Source of the DNA: an uncultured Oscillospiraceae bacterium
GTDB lineage: Bacteria; Bacillota; Clostridia; Oscillospirales; Oscillospiraceae
Length of the DNA: 64,000 nucleotides
Assembly (NCBI GenBank): GCA_934667095.1
Contig: CAKULE010000005.1
Span: forward strand, 1 to 64,000
Reading direction: 5' to 3'
Positions 41,899-50,425 of this stretch are shown here, piece by piece. Numbering within the stretch: position 1 is the first letter of the stretch; each line of letters begins with the position of its first letter. The notes beneath the pieces were generated by a model. The model was not told the DNA's origin, ran no database searches, and worked only from the letters and a program-made list of their open reading frames with translations. Both the position numbers and the translations under genes were made by a program.

Positions 41899-42633
41899 AT
41901 GAACTACAAGCTCATCATTCAATACGACGGCACTCGCTACAACGGCTGGCAGCGGCTGGGGGATACGGAGGACACCATTCAGGGCAAGCTGGAGGGGGTC
42001 TTCTCCCGGCTGGCGGGAGAGCCGGTGGAGGTCCACGGCGCGGGCCGCACGGATGCCGGGGTCCACGCCCTGGGGCAGGCGGCCAGCGTGCGTCTGCCGG
42101 GGGACCGGGACCCGGCGGAGCTGCTGGCCTACTGCGCCCGCTACCTGCCGGAGGACATCGCCGTCATCGCCGCGGAGCGGGCAGGGGAGCGCTTCCACGC
42201 CCGGCTGAACGCCGTGGGCAAGGAGTACCGCTATGAACTGCGGCTGGGCCCCGTGCCCGACGTATTCCGCCGGAAGTACCAGTACCATCTGCCGGGAGAG
42301 CTGGACATGGCGGCCATGGAGCAGGCGGCGGCGTATCTGACGGGGCAGCATGACTTCCGCGCCTTCTGTGCCAATAAGCGATATAAAAAGTCCACCGTCC
42401 GTACCGTCGCCGCCATCCGGTTGGAGCGGCACGGCCCCGACCTGACCATCACCTACCGGGGAGACGGCTTCCTCCACCACATGGTGCGCATCCTGACGGG
42501 GACCCTCATCGAGGTGGGGCAGGGGAAGCGCCCGGCAGAGGACATGCCCGACATCCTCGCCGCCCGGGACCGGTCTGCGGCGGGCTTCACCGCCCCGGCG
42601 CAGGGGCTGACGCTGGTGCGGGTGGAGTATTGA
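41899..42633 (+). CDS. truA: tRNA pseudouridine(38-40) synthase
   Basis: 244 residues from ATG 41899, preceded by AAAGAGGGA. QYDGTRYNGWQRLGD and the catalytic Asp motif HGAGRTDAGVHALGQ, with FLHHMVRILTGTLIEVGQG later, are definitive. Length is normal. It modifies the anticodon arm of many tRNAs. The nearby terminator means it needs read-through or an unseen promoter. Confidence 0.95.
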   Translation: MNYKLIIQYDGTRYNGWQRLGDTEDTIQGKLEGVFSRLAGEPVEVHGAGRTDAGVHALGQAASVRLPGDRDPAELLAYCARYLPEDIAVIAAERAGERFHARLNAVGKEYRYELRLGPVPDVFRRKYQYHLPGELDMAAMEQAAAYLTGQHDFRAFCANKRYKKSTVRTVAAIRLERHGPDLTITYRGDGFLHHMVRILTGTLIEVGQGKRPAEDMPDILAARDRSAAGFTAPAQGLTLVRVEY

Positions 42634-42692
42634 ACCGCCCGCACCGGCTGCGGATCGATGCAAAAGATGCATAGCAGCGACACGGATTCGAA

Positions 42693-42721
42693 TTGTATTT
42701 TCTGCGGGAATATGCTACACT
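42693..42721 (+). promoter_or_regulatory. SigA promoter of the P-loop ATPase/kor operon
   Basis: TTGTAT (42693-42698), 17 bp, TACACT (42716-42721), 46 bp before the next ATG. Confidence 0.7.
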
Positions 42722-42766
42722 ACAAATGTTGCAAGATATACGATTTTAACAAACGGAGGGTGTGCC

Positions 42767-43477
42767 ATGGCGGAGACTATCTTTGACCGGCTGGGGCCGG
42801 AGCTGAACAGCGTTGTGTTCCTCGGCGAGGCTGGCTGCGGCAAGAGTGAGATCGCCGTGAACCTTGCCCTCCGGTTGGCGGCGGGGGAGCGGCCCGTCCA
42901 CTTCTTTGATCTGGACATGACCAAGCCCCTCTTCCGCAGCCGGGACGCGGCCAGACTGCTGGAGGACGGCGGGGTGACCGTTCACTACGAGGAGCAGTTC
43001 ATGGACGCCCCCACCCTCACCGGCGGCGTGAGCCGCCTGCTGCGGGACCGCTCGGTCTTCACCGTGCTGGACGTGGGGGGCGACCACATCGGTGCCCGGG
43101 CCGTGGGGGGCTACGCCCCGCTGCTCAACCGGCCGGAGACCATGCTCTGCTACGTGGTGAACCCTTACCGCCCGTGGTCCATGACGCTGGAGCACATCGA
43201 CAGGGTGCTGGGGGAGACGCTGGGGGCCTCCCACCTGCGGCTGGACCGGCTGCACATGGTGGGCAACCCCAATCTGGGCCGGGACACCACACCGGAGGAT
43301 GTGCTGGCCGGCGAGCAGACCCTGCTGGAGCTGGTGGGGCCCTATAAGCCGGTGGAGCTCCTCTGCGTGCGGGAAGATATGGCCGCCGCCGCGGCGGAGC
43401 GGGCCGTCACTCCGGTGTTCCCCCTGAAGCTGCATATGACCTACCCGTGGGAGGAGGACCTCCCCGGAAGCTGCTGA
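42767..43477 (+). CDS. P-loop ATPase associated with 2-oxoacid:ferredoxin oxidoreductase
   Basis: 236 residues, soluble. Walker A GEAGCGKSEIAVNLALRL, switch-like HFFDLDMTKPLFRSRD, Walker B-like FTVLDVGGDHIGARAVGG, and NPYRPW. The fold looks like the SIMIBI/ParA-MinD group of metal or cluster insertion ATPases. It heads the korDABC operon, so a role in maturing the Fe-S oxidoreductase is a reasonable guess but not shown. Confidence 0.65.
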   Translation: MAETIFDRLGPELNSVVFLGEAGCGKSEIAVNLALRLAAGERPVHFFDLDMTKPLFRSRDAARLLEDGGVTVHYEEQFMDAPTLTGGVSRLLRDRSVFTVLDVGGDHIGARAVGGYAPLLNRPETMLCYVVNPYRPWSMTLEHIDRVLGETLGASHLRLDRLHMVGNPNLGRDTTPEDVLAGEQTLLELVGPYKPVELLCVREDMAAAAAERAVTPVFPLKLHMTYPWEEDLPGSC

Positions 43478-43524
43478 CCCCCGCGGAACGCCGCGGTAAG
43501 AGATGATGAAAAGGAGACGTGTCC

Positions 43525-43728
43525 ATGCCAAAGGTAGAGATCGTGGCGGAACGGTGCAAGAGCTGTGGCTACTGCGTCAAGTTCTGTCCCAAGAAGGTCC
43601 TGGCCATCGGAACCAGAGTGAATTCCAAGGGCTACGAGTATGTGGAGCCCGTCCACCCGGAGGAGTGCATCGGCTGCGCCATCTGCGCCCGGATGTGTCC
43701 CGACGGGGCCATCGACGTCTACAAGTAA
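43525..43728 (+). CDS. korD: 2-oxoacid:ferredoxin oxidoreductase, ferredoxin-like delta subunit
   Basis: 67 residues from ATG 43525 with AAAAGGAG upstream. Two [4Fe-4S] motifs: CKSCGYCVKFCP and CIGCAICARMCP. It carries electrons for the korABC enzyme encoded directly downstream (16 nt). Confidence 0.9.
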   Translation: MPKVEIVAERCKSCGYCVKFCPKKVLAIGTRVNSKGYEYVEPVHPEECIGCAICARMCPDGAIDVYK

Positions 43729-43744
43729 GGGGGTCGGAGAGAAT

Positions 43745-44824
43745 ATGGCAAAGGTGTTTATGAAGGGCAGCGAGGCTGTGGCCGAGGCTGCCGTCCGGGC
43801 CGGCTGCCGGTTCTTCGCCGGCTACCCCATCACCCCGCAGAACGAGGTGCCCGAGTACTTCGCCCGGCGCATGCCCGAGGTGGGCGGCGTGTTCATTCAG
43901 GGCGAGAGTGAGGTGGCCTCTATCAACATGGTCTACGGCGCGGCCTCCACCGGCGTGCGCTCCATGACCTCCTCCTCCAGCCCCGGCATCGCCCTGAAGA
44001 GCGAGGGCATCAGCTACTGCGCCGCCGCCCGCATCCCCATGGTGTATGCCAACTTTGCCCGGGGCGGCCCGGGCGTGGGCTCCATTCAGCCCGCCCAGAT
44101 GGACTATTTTCAGGCTACCAAGGCCAGCGGCAACGGCGGCTTCCGCATGATGGTGCTGGCCCCCGCCTCCGTGCAGGAGGCCGTGGACCTGACCTATGAG
44201 GCCTTCGACCTCGCCGACCGGGACCGCAACCCCGTGCTTCTGCTGGCCGACGGCGTCATCGCCACCATGATGGAGCCCGTCACCCTGCCGGAGATGAAGT
44301 CCGACGAGGAGGTGGCCGCCATGAAGGCCGCCAAGCACAGCTGGGCCTGCGTGGGCCACGAGCTGGACTACGCCCACCGCGCCTGGATCGAGCCCGGCCA
44401 CTGGCGTACCGAGGACATGCAGCGGGCCAATGAGGATGCCGCCGCCCTGTACCGGAGCTGGGAGCCCCAGACCCGGGCTGAGACCTATCTGGTGGAGGAC
44501 GCCGAGGTGGTCCTCACCGCCTACGGCATCTCCGGGCGCATCTGCCGCTCCGCGGTGAAGCTGCTGCGGGCCGAGGGCATCAAGGCCGGCCTGATCCGGC
44601 CCATCACCGTGAGCCCCTTCCCTTACAGTGCCTACGATCAGATCGATTACAGCCGCTGCAGGGCCGTGCTGGATGTGGAGATGTCCATCCCCGCCCAGTT
44701 CGTGGAGGATGTGAAGGTCGGCGTGAAGGACCGCTGCCCGGTGGAGACCTGTCTCTGCTCCGGCGGCAACCTGATGAGCCGGGAGGCCGTCATGGCCGCC
44801 GCCCGGAAGATCATGGAGGGCTGA
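43745..44824 (+). CDS. korA: 2-oxoacid:ferredoxin oxidoreductase, alpha subunit
   Basis: 359 residues from ATG 43745 (MAKVFMKGSEAVAEAAVRAG). GYPITPQNEVPEYFA with QGESEVASINMVYGAASTGVRSMTSSSSPG is the family hallmark (TPP/CoA-binding side). With beta and gamma subunits it oxidatively decarboxylates 2-oxoglutarate or a branched-chain 2-oxoacid to acyl-CoA, reducing ferredoxin. Kor versus Vor cannot be decided by eye. Confidence 0.9.
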   Translation: MAKVFMKGSEAVAEAAVRAGCRFFAGYPITPQNEVPEYFARRMPEVGGVFIQGESEVASINMVYGAASTGVRSMTSSSSPGIALKSEGISYCAAARIPMVYANFARGGPGVGSIQPAQMDYFQATKASGNGGFRMMVLAPASVQEAVDLTYEAFDLADRDRNPVLLLADGVIATMMEPVTLPEMKSDEEVAAMKAAKHSWACVGHELDYAHRAWIEPGHWRTEDMQRANEDAAALYRSWEPQTRAETYLVEDAEVVLTAYGISGRICRSAVKLLRAEGIKAGLIRPITVSPFPYSAYDQIDYSRCRAVLDVEMSIPAQFVEDVKVGVKDRCPVETCLCSGGNLMSREAVMAAARKIMEG

Positions 44825-44828
44825 GAAG

Positions 44829-45566
44829 ATGGAAAAGATCTATACGAGGACCAAGACCATTCAGGAGGACAAGGTGTCCGGCTTTTGCCCCGGCTGCATG
44901 CACTCCACTGTCATCAAGCTGATCGGCGAGGCGCTGGACGAGATGGGACTGGTGGACAAGGCGGCCTGCGTGCTGGGCATCGGCTGCTGCGGCCTGCACA
45001 TGGACTATATCGCCTATGATAACACGACCGCTCCTCACGGCCGCGCCTGTGCCGTGGCCACCGGCATGAAGCGGGCCAATCCCGACTCGCTGGTGTTCAC
45101 CTATCAGGGCGACGGCGATTTCGCCTCCATCGGGCTGGCGGAGTCCATTTCCGCCGCCAACCGCGGGGAGAATATCACCGTTATCTTCATCAACAACGGC
45201 ATTTACGGCATGACCGGCGGCCAGATGGCCCCCACCACGCTGGTGGGCATGAAGGCCTCCACCGCGCCCAAGGGCCGCGACCCCAAGGAGCATGGCTATC
45301 CCATGCACATGTGCGAGATTCTGAATCAGCTGACCGCCCCGGCCTATCTGGCCCGCACCAGCTGCAATACCCCCGCCAACGTGAACAAGACCAAGGCCGC
45401 CATCAAGAAGGCTTTCCAGAACCAGCTGGACGGCAAGGGATTCTCCATGGTGGAGATCGTCACCAGCTGCCCCACCAACTGGGGTCTGGAGCCGTTGGCC
45501 GCCCTGGACTATATCGAAGAGAAGATGCTGCCCGAGTTCCCGCTGGGTGTCATCCGCGACCGCTGA
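44829..45566 (+). CDS. korB: 2-oxoacid:ferredoxin oxidoreductase, beta subunit (TPP-binding)
   Basis: 245 residues. FCPGCMHSTVIKLIGEAL, the TPP/Mg site YQGDGDFASIGLAE followed by IFINNGIYGMTGGQMAPTT. It starts 4 nt after alpha. Confidence 0.92.
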   Translation: MEKIYTRTKTIQEDKVSGFCPGCMHSTVIKLIGEALDEMGLVDKAACVLGIGCCGLHMDYIAYDNTTAPHGRACAVATGMKRANPDSLVFTYQGDGDFASIGLAESISAANRGENITVIFINNGIYGMTGGQMAPTTLVGMKASTAPKGRDPKEHGYPMHMCEILNQLTAPAYLARTSCNTPANVNKTKAAIKKAFQNQLDGKGFSMVEIVTSCPTNWGLEPLAALDYIEEKMLPEFPLGVIRDR

Positions 45567-45579
45567 GAGGAGGATGGAC

Positions 45580-46128
45580 ATGGAGACAAATCTGTGTGTG
45601 GCCGGCTTCGGCGGTCAGGGCGTCATGACGCTGGGCAAGTTCCTTGCGGACGCCACCTGCAATTCCACCGATGAGAACGTGACCTTCTTCCCCTCCTACG
45701 GCGCGGAGCAGCGGGGCGGCACTGCCAACTGCTTCGTGGTCATCTCCGACGACGAGGTGGGCACCCCCGTGGGCGATGTGATGGATGACCTCATCGTCAT
45801 GAACGGCCCCTCTCTGGCCAAATTCCTGCCCAAGCTGAAGGAGGGCGGCCACCTGTTCATCAACAGCTCCATCGTGGATGAGCACGAGGTGGACCGCACT
45901 GATGTGGCGGTGGTGAAGGCCCCCGTTACCGAGCTGGCGCTGGAGATGGGCAATGCCAAGGTGCTTAACGTGATCATGCTGGGCGTCTACGTGGGCTATA
46001 CTGAGGTCATTCCCCCCGAGAAGGTGTGGGAGACCATCGAGCATAAGCTGGCCTCCAAGCCCAAGCTGCTGCCCCTGAACAAGCAGGCCTTTGAGAAGGG
46101 CCTCGAGCTGGGCCGCGCCCAGCGGTAA
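45580..46128 (+). CDS. korC: 2-oxoacid:ferredoxin oxidoreductase, gamma subunit
   Basis: 182 residues from ATG 45580, 6 nt after GGAGG. VAGFGGQGVMTLGKFLADA and SYGAEQRGGTANCFVVIS define the gamma domain. It completes the operon and is followed by a bidirectional terminator. Confidence 0.92.
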   Translation: METNLCVAGFGGQGVMTLGKFLADATCNSTDENVTFFPSYGAEQRGGTANCFVVISDDEVGTPVGDVMDDLIVMNGPSLAKFLPKLKEGGHLFINSSIVDEHEVDRTDVAVVKAPVTELALEMGNAKVLNVIMLGVYVGYTEVIPPEKVWETIEHKLASKPKLLPLNKQAFEKGLELGRAQR

Positions 46129-46141
46129 TGCATCATGCAAC

Positions 46142-46178
46142 AAAAGAGCCCGCCCGGCATCTGCCGGGCGGGCCTTTT
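46142..46178. terminator. Bidirectional terminator between korC and the SPFH gene
   Basis: GCCCGCCCGGC pairs with GCCGGGCGGGC over a 4-nt loop, flanked by AAAAG and CTTTTC. Confidence 0.9.
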
Positions 46179-46187
46179 CAGCTGTTT

Positions 46188-47168
46188 TTACTTGCTCTCG
46201 GACTTGGCAGGGGCCTTGTTGGGCTCCACTGCGTCGAACACGCCCTTGGCGCTGGCGCACAGGCCAGCCAGCCCCTGGATCTCGCTGGGGATGATAAGCT
46301 TGGTGGCCCGGCCGTCGGCGGCCTTCTCGAAGGCCTCCAGCGCCTTGATCTTCAGCACGCCCTCGCCGGGGTCGGCCTCGTTGATGAGCTTGATGGCGTC
46401 AGCGGTGGCCTGCTGCACCTTGAGAATGGCCGCGGCCTCAGCCTCGGCGGCCATGATGCGGGCCTCCTTCTCACCCTCTGCCCGGAGGATGGCCGCCTGC
46501 TTCTCGGCGTCTGCCCGGAGGATGGCGGACTGCTTCTCACCCTCGGCCACCAGGATCTGGGACTGCTTGGTGCCCTCGGCCTGCAGAATGGCCTCGCGGC
46601 GCTCGCGCTCGGCCCGCATCTGCTTTTCCATGGACTCCTGAATGTCCCGGGGCGGCATAATGTTCTTCAGCTCCACGCGGTTGACCTTGATGCCCCAGGG
46701 GTCGGTGGCCTCGTCCAGAATGGAGCGCATCTGGGTGTTGATGTGGTCGCGGCTGGTGAGGGACTGGTCCAGTTCCAGATCGCCGATGATGTTACGCAGG
46801 GTAGTGGCGGTGAGGTTCTCAATGGCGCTGAGGGGGTGCTCCACACCGTAGGTGTACAGCTTGGGGTCGGTGATCTGGAAGTAGATCACCGTGTCGATCT
46901 GCATGGTGACGTTGTCCTTGGTGATGACGGGCTGGGGGTCGAAATCCACCACCTGCTCTTTCAGGGACACGGTCTTGACCACCCGCTCGATGAAGGGGAT
47001 CTTCAGGTGCAGGCCCACGCCCCACACGGCGCGGAAGGCGCCCAGCCGCTCCACCACGGCGGCCTTGGACTGCTGGACCACCCGGATGTTGCTGGCCAGA
47101 ATGGCCAGAAGGATGACCACGATGGCCACCACGATGATGATGCTGATGAGATTGTTCAGATTAGGCAT
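46188..47168 (-). CDS. SPFH/Band 7 (stomatin-like) membrane protein
   Basis: 326 residues: one N-terminal membrane segment (ISIIIVVAIVVILLAILA), the Band 7 domain (GVGLHLKIPFIERVVKTVSLKEQVVDFDPQPV, NVTMQIDTVIYFQI), and a long Ala/Glu-rich coiled coil with repeated EGEKQSAILRAEAEKQ-type heptads. It organises membrane microdomains, working with the NfeD partner encoded 12 nt upstream. Confidence 0.92.
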   Translation of the reverse strand: MPNLNNLISIIIVVAIVVILLAILASNIRVVQQSKAAVVERLGAFRAVWGVGLHLKIPFIERVVKTVSLKEQVVDFDPQPVITKDNVTMQIDTVIYFQITDPKLYTYGVEHPLSAIENLTATTLRNIIGDLELDQSLTSRDHINTQMRSILDEATDPWGIKVNRVELKNIMPPRDIQESMEKQMRAERERREAILQAEGTKQSQILVAEGEKQSAILRADAEKQAAILRAEGEKEARIMAAEAEAAAILKVQQATADAIKLINEADPGEGVLKIKALEAFEKAADGRATKLIIPSEIQGLAGLCASAKGVFDAVEPNKAPAKSESK

Positions 47169-47180
47169 ACTTTATCCTCC

Positions 47181-47618
47181 TTATGAAATGACCTCGACGT
47201 AAACCTTGACGCCCTCGATCCGCAGGACCCTTACCAGTGTGCCCACGGGGATGATGGTATCATTCCCGCTGCGGGCGGTCCAGATCACGCCGCCGACAGA
47301 CACCGCGCCGGTGGCCGCCAGATCGTTGATCTCTTCCGTCACCCTGGCCTCCGCGCCGATGACCCGGTCGGCATTGGTGGCCTCCACCCGATTGTTCAGG
47401 TGCTTCCGGGCCAGCGGCCGCACCGCCAGCAGGCACACGGCGCTGACCAGCAGGAACAGGACGATCTGCACCCACAGGACGGCCCCCAGCAGGGCGCCGA
47501 TGAGGGCGGCCAGCGCCCCGGCGGCGAACCAGATGGAGGTGAGCCCCACCGTGACGGCCTCTCCGCCGGCGAACAGGATCAGCAGGACCAGCCAAGTGAC
47601 TTTGATCGCAATATCCAT
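47181..47618 (-). CDS. NfeD family membrane protein
   Basis: 145 residues with several hydrophobic segments (VLLILFAGGEAVTVGLTSIW, VQIVLFLLVSAVCLLAV) then an OB-fold domain (GAEARVTEEI, GGVIWTARSGNDTIIPVGTLVRVLRIEGVKVYVE). The standard partner of SPFH proteins. A -10 TATAAT lies on the minus strand near 47655, beside three CTAATT repeats. Confidence 0.9.
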   Translation of the reverse strand: MDIAIKVTWLVLLILFAGGEAVTVGLTSIWFAAGALAALIGALLGAVLWVQIVLFLLVSAVCLLAVRPLARKHLNNRVEATNADRVIGAEARVTEEINDLAATGAVSVGGVIWTARSGNDTIIPVGTLVRVLRIEGVKVYVEVIS

Positions 47619-47695
47619 GGTGGCTTGGCCTCCTTTCTTTCTAATTCTAATTCTAATTATACCATAAATATGTGCCGCGGGGAAGGATTATTTTG

Positions 47696-47724
47696 TTGCC
47701 AGCGGCGGCCTTTTCCGCTATACT
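47696..47724 (+). promoter_or_regulatory. SigA promoter of the rRNA methyltransferase gene
   Basis: TTGCCA (47696-47701), 17 bp, TATACT (47719-47724). Confidence 0.65.
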
Positions 47725-47782
47725 GAGAAGCAGAGAAAAATGCCCCGGTCTGCCGGGGCGGAACGATAGATGGAGTGATCCC

Positions 47783-48907
47783 ATGGAGTCCAACCTGCAA
47801 TTTGTCATTCCCGCCCTCATGGGGGTGGAGAGCACCGTGGCCTATGAACTGAAAAAGCTGGGCCTGCAGGATGTGCGGGCAGAGAACGGCCGGGTGCTGT
47901 GCGCCGGTTCCCCTGCCGACATTCCCCGCCTGAACCTGAACCTGCGCACCGGCGCCCGGGTGCTCATCGCGCTGGGCACCTTCCGGGCCCTCAGCTTTGA
48001 GGAGCTGTTTCAGGGTGCCGCCGCCGTCCCGTGGGAGGACTTTATCCCCCGGGACGGCCAGTTCCCGGTCAAGGGCTACACCATCAGCTCCCAGCTGCAC
48101 TCGGTGCCCGCCTGCCAGTCCATCCTGAAAAAGGCTGTCGCCGGCCGGCTGGGCCGGGCCTACGGGCTGGAGCTGCTGCCGGAGAGCGGGGCCCTTTACC
48201 AGATCCAGTTCTCCATCCTGAAGGATCAGGTCACCCTGATGCTGGACACCTCCGGCGAGAGCCTCTACAAACGGGGCTACCGGGCCCAGGGCGTGTTGGC
48301 CCCCCTGCGGGAGACCCTGGCCGCCGCGCTGGTATCCCTCTCCCGCTACCGGGGGAAGGACCCCTTCTGCGACCCCTTCTGCGGCAGCGGCACCATCCCC
48401 ATCGAGGCCGCGCTCATCGCCAAAAACCGGGCCCCCGGCCTGAACCGCAGCTTTGCCGCCCAGAAGTGGGGCTGGCTGCCCTCCGGCCTGTGGCTGGACG
48501 CCGCCGACGAGGCCATGGACAAGGAGTACCACGGCGTGTACGACATCTGGGGCGGCGACATCGACCCCGCCGCCGTGGAGCTGGCCCGGCACAATGCTGC
48601 GCTGGCCGAAGTGGAGGACTCCGTCCGCTTTGAGGTGGCGGACGCCGCCCGCTTCCACCGGGACGAGCCCCGGGGCCGGGTGGTGACCAACCCGCCTTAC
48701 GGCGAGCGCCTGCTGGAAAAGGAGGAGGCGGAGGAGCTCTACCGCGCCTTTGGCAAGGCCGCCCGGGCCCTGCCCGCCGGGTGGGAGGTGGACGTGCTGT
48801 CCTCCCACACGGAGTTCGAGCGGGCCTTCGGCCGCCCGGCGGATAGAAAGCGCAAGCTGTACAACGGCATGCTCAAGTGTGACCTGTTCCTGTACGGCGT
48901 GAAGTGA
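47783..48907 (+). CDS. THUMP-domain SAM-dependent RNA methyltransferase (RlmL/YpsC-type)
   Basis: 374 residues from ATG 47783. N-terminal THUMP domain (VIPALMGVESTVAYELKKLG), then a Rossmann methyltransferase with FCDPFCGSGTIPIEAALIA and the N2-guanine/N6-adenine catalytic NPPYGERL. It probably makes m2G in 23S rRNA. The nuclease-like KL domain of E. coli RlmKL is absent, as usual in Firmicutes. Confidence 0.9.
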   Translation: MESNLQFVIPALMGVESTVAYELKKLGLQDVRAENGRVLCAGSPADIPRLNLNLRTGARVLIALGTFRALSFEELFQGAAAVPWEDFIPRDGQFPVKGYTISSQLHSVPACQSILKKAVAGRLGRAYGLELLPESGALYQIQFSILKDQVTLMLDTSGESLYKRGYRAQGVLAPLRETLAAALVSLSRYRGKDPFCDPFCGSGTIPIEAALIAKNRAPGLNRSFAAQKWGWLPSGLWLDAADEAMDKEYHGVYDIWGGDIDPAAVELARHNAALAEVEDSVRFEVADAARFHRDEPRGRVVTNPPYGERLLEKEEAEELYRAFGKAARALPAGWEVDVLSSHTEFERAFGRPADRKRKLYNGMLKCDLFLYGVK

Positions 48908-48928
48908 GATACGGAAAAGAGTGTTGAT

Positions 48929-49879
48929 ATGAGGCATCTGTTCATCATCAATCCCAATGCGGGCAAGCGCAGGGCCACCCAGCGGCTGGAGGCCCAGATC
49001 CGGGCCCTGACCGAGCCGTGGGAGATCGTCTACACCGCCCAGCCGGGGGATGCCCGACGCTGCGCCCGGGCCGCCGCTGAGACGGGGGAGACCGTGCGCA
49101 TCTACGCCTGCGGCGGCGACGGGACCCTGAACGAGGTGGTCAACGGCGCGGCGGGCTTTGACAACGCCGCCGTCACCAACGTCCCCCTGGGCACCGGCAA
49201 CGACTGGCTGAAGGTCTTTGGCCCGGAGAACCGGGACCGCTTTCTGGATGTGGCGGCGCTGGCCAGCGGCCCGCAGGCGGCCATGGATCTGATGGACTGC
49301 AACGGCCTGCTGGGCATCGGCATCACCTGTGCCGGGGTGGATGCCCGCATCGCCGCCGACGTGGACAAGTACAAGCGCCTGCCCCTGCTGAAGGGGAAGG
49401 GGGCCTACGTGCTCTCACTGGTGGTGAATGTGCTGTTCAAGGGCATTACCCGGCCCTCGGTCGTTGACGTAGAGGATTTCCACTACGAGGGAGACACCGC
49501 CATTATCTGCGTGTGCAGCGGCCGGTATTACGGCGGCGGCTTCATGCCCATCGGGGACAACATGCCGGACGACGGCGTGCTGGAGACGCTGGTGGTCCCC
49601 AAGGTCAGCCGCACCACCTTTTTCCGGCTGGTGGGGGACTATGCCAAGGGCCTCTATCGGAAGCACCCGGAGCTCATCTGGGCCCGCAGCGGCCAGCGGG
49701 TGGACTTCCGCTCCGGGGATCAGCGGGAGCTGGTGGCCGTGGTGGACGGGGAGGTCCTGCGCAGCCGGGCGTTCACCATCCGCCTGTCGGACAAGCGGCT
49801 GAACTTCTTCTACCCGGAGGGGCTCTCCTACGCCGGCACGAAGATGGACGAAATTAGCACTCCGGCGGGCACACTGTGA
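48929..49879 (+). CDS. Diacylglycerol kinase-like lipid kinase
   Basis: 316 residues. NPNAGKRRATQRLE at the start, catalytic GGDGTLNEVVNGAAG at about 60, PLGTGNDWLKVFG. Member of the DgkB/YegS family that phosphorylates diacylglycerol or related lipids with ATP. Confidence 0.9.
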   Translation: MRHLFIINPNAGKRRATQRLEAQIRALTEPWEIVYTAQPGDARRCARAAAETGETVRIYACGGDGTLNEVVNGAAGFDNAAVTNVPLGTGNDWLKVFGPENRDRFLDVAALASGPQAAMDLMDCNGLLGIGITCAGVDARIAADVDKYKRLPLLKGKGAYVLSLVVNVLFKGITRPSVVDVEDFHYEGDTAIICVCSGRYYGGGFMPIGDNMPDDGVLETLVVPKVSRTTFFRLVGDYAKGLYRKHPELIWARSGQRVDFRSGDQRELVAVVDGEVLRSRAFTIRLSDKRLNFFYPEGLSYAGTKMDEISTPAGTL

Positions 49880-49900
49880 ACAAAATTTGAATTTTTAAAG

Positions 49901-49939
49901 ATCAGCCCTTATTTTTTCAAAATAGGGGTTGATTTTTTT
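49901..49939 (+). terminator. Terminator of the lipid kinase gene, overlapping the groES -35 box
   Basis: ATCAGCCCTTATTTT pairs (with G-U) with AAAATAGGGGTTGAT, followed by seven T. The descending arm and first T contain the TTGATT -35 of the groES promoter. Confidence 0.8.
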
Positions 49940-49957
49940 GCCTGTCTGGGGTATTAT
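49929..49957 (+). promoter_or_regulatory. SigA promoter of groESL
   Basis: TTGATT (49929-49934), 17 bp, TATTAT (49952-49957), followed directly by the CIRCE operator. Confidence 0.75.
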
Positions 49958-49968
49958 CATACTCGAAG

Positions 49969-49995
49969 TTAGCACTCGGCTATTTTGAGTGCTAA
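49969..49995. promoter_or_regulatory. CIRCE operator (HrcA binding site)
   Basis: TTAGCACTC, 9-nt spacer, GAGTGCTAA: a perfect match to the CIRCE consensus, 12 bp after the -10 box. HrcA represses groESL here in the absence of heat stress. Confidence 0.97.
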
Positions 49996-50039
49996 ACCCG
50001 AATTTGCAAATCAAAATATTGATATAGGAGGAACCTGTT

Positions 50040-50324
50040 ATGACTCTGAAACCCCTTTCTGACCGCGTGATCCTCAAGGCGGTGGAGCCTGAGGAGACCA
50101 CCAAGGGCGGCCTGATCCTGACCTCTGCTTCCAAGGAGAAGCCCGAGATGGCTGAGGTCGTGGCTGTGGGCCCCGGCGGCGTTGTGGACGGCAAGGAGGT
50201 CGTGATGACCGTGAAGGTGGGCGACAAGGTGCTCACCAGCAAGTATTCCGGCACCGAGGTCAAGGTGGACGGCGAGGAGTACACCATCGTCCGTCAGAAC
50301 GACATTCTGGCTATTGTTGAGTAA
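50040..50324 (+). CDS. groES: Co-chaperonin GroES
   Basis: 94 residues. LKPLSDRVILKAVEPEETTKGGLIL start, mobile loop, and TEVKVDGEEYTIVRQNDILAIVE end. TAGGAGGA before the ATG. First gene of the CIRCE-regulated operon. Confidence 0.97.
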   Translation: MTLKPLSDRVILKAVEPEETTKGGLILTSASKEKPEMAEVVAVGPGGVVDGKEVVMTVKVGDKVLTSKYSGTEVKVDGEEYTIVRQNDILAIVE

Positions 50325-50425
50325 TTTGAAGCGCCTGCGCCGTTGTGAACAGACAGGCGAGGCGTGATCACAAAGGCAAAGCACAAGATTGAAACTCATC
50401 TCATCTATCTGGAGGTAATTGAATT

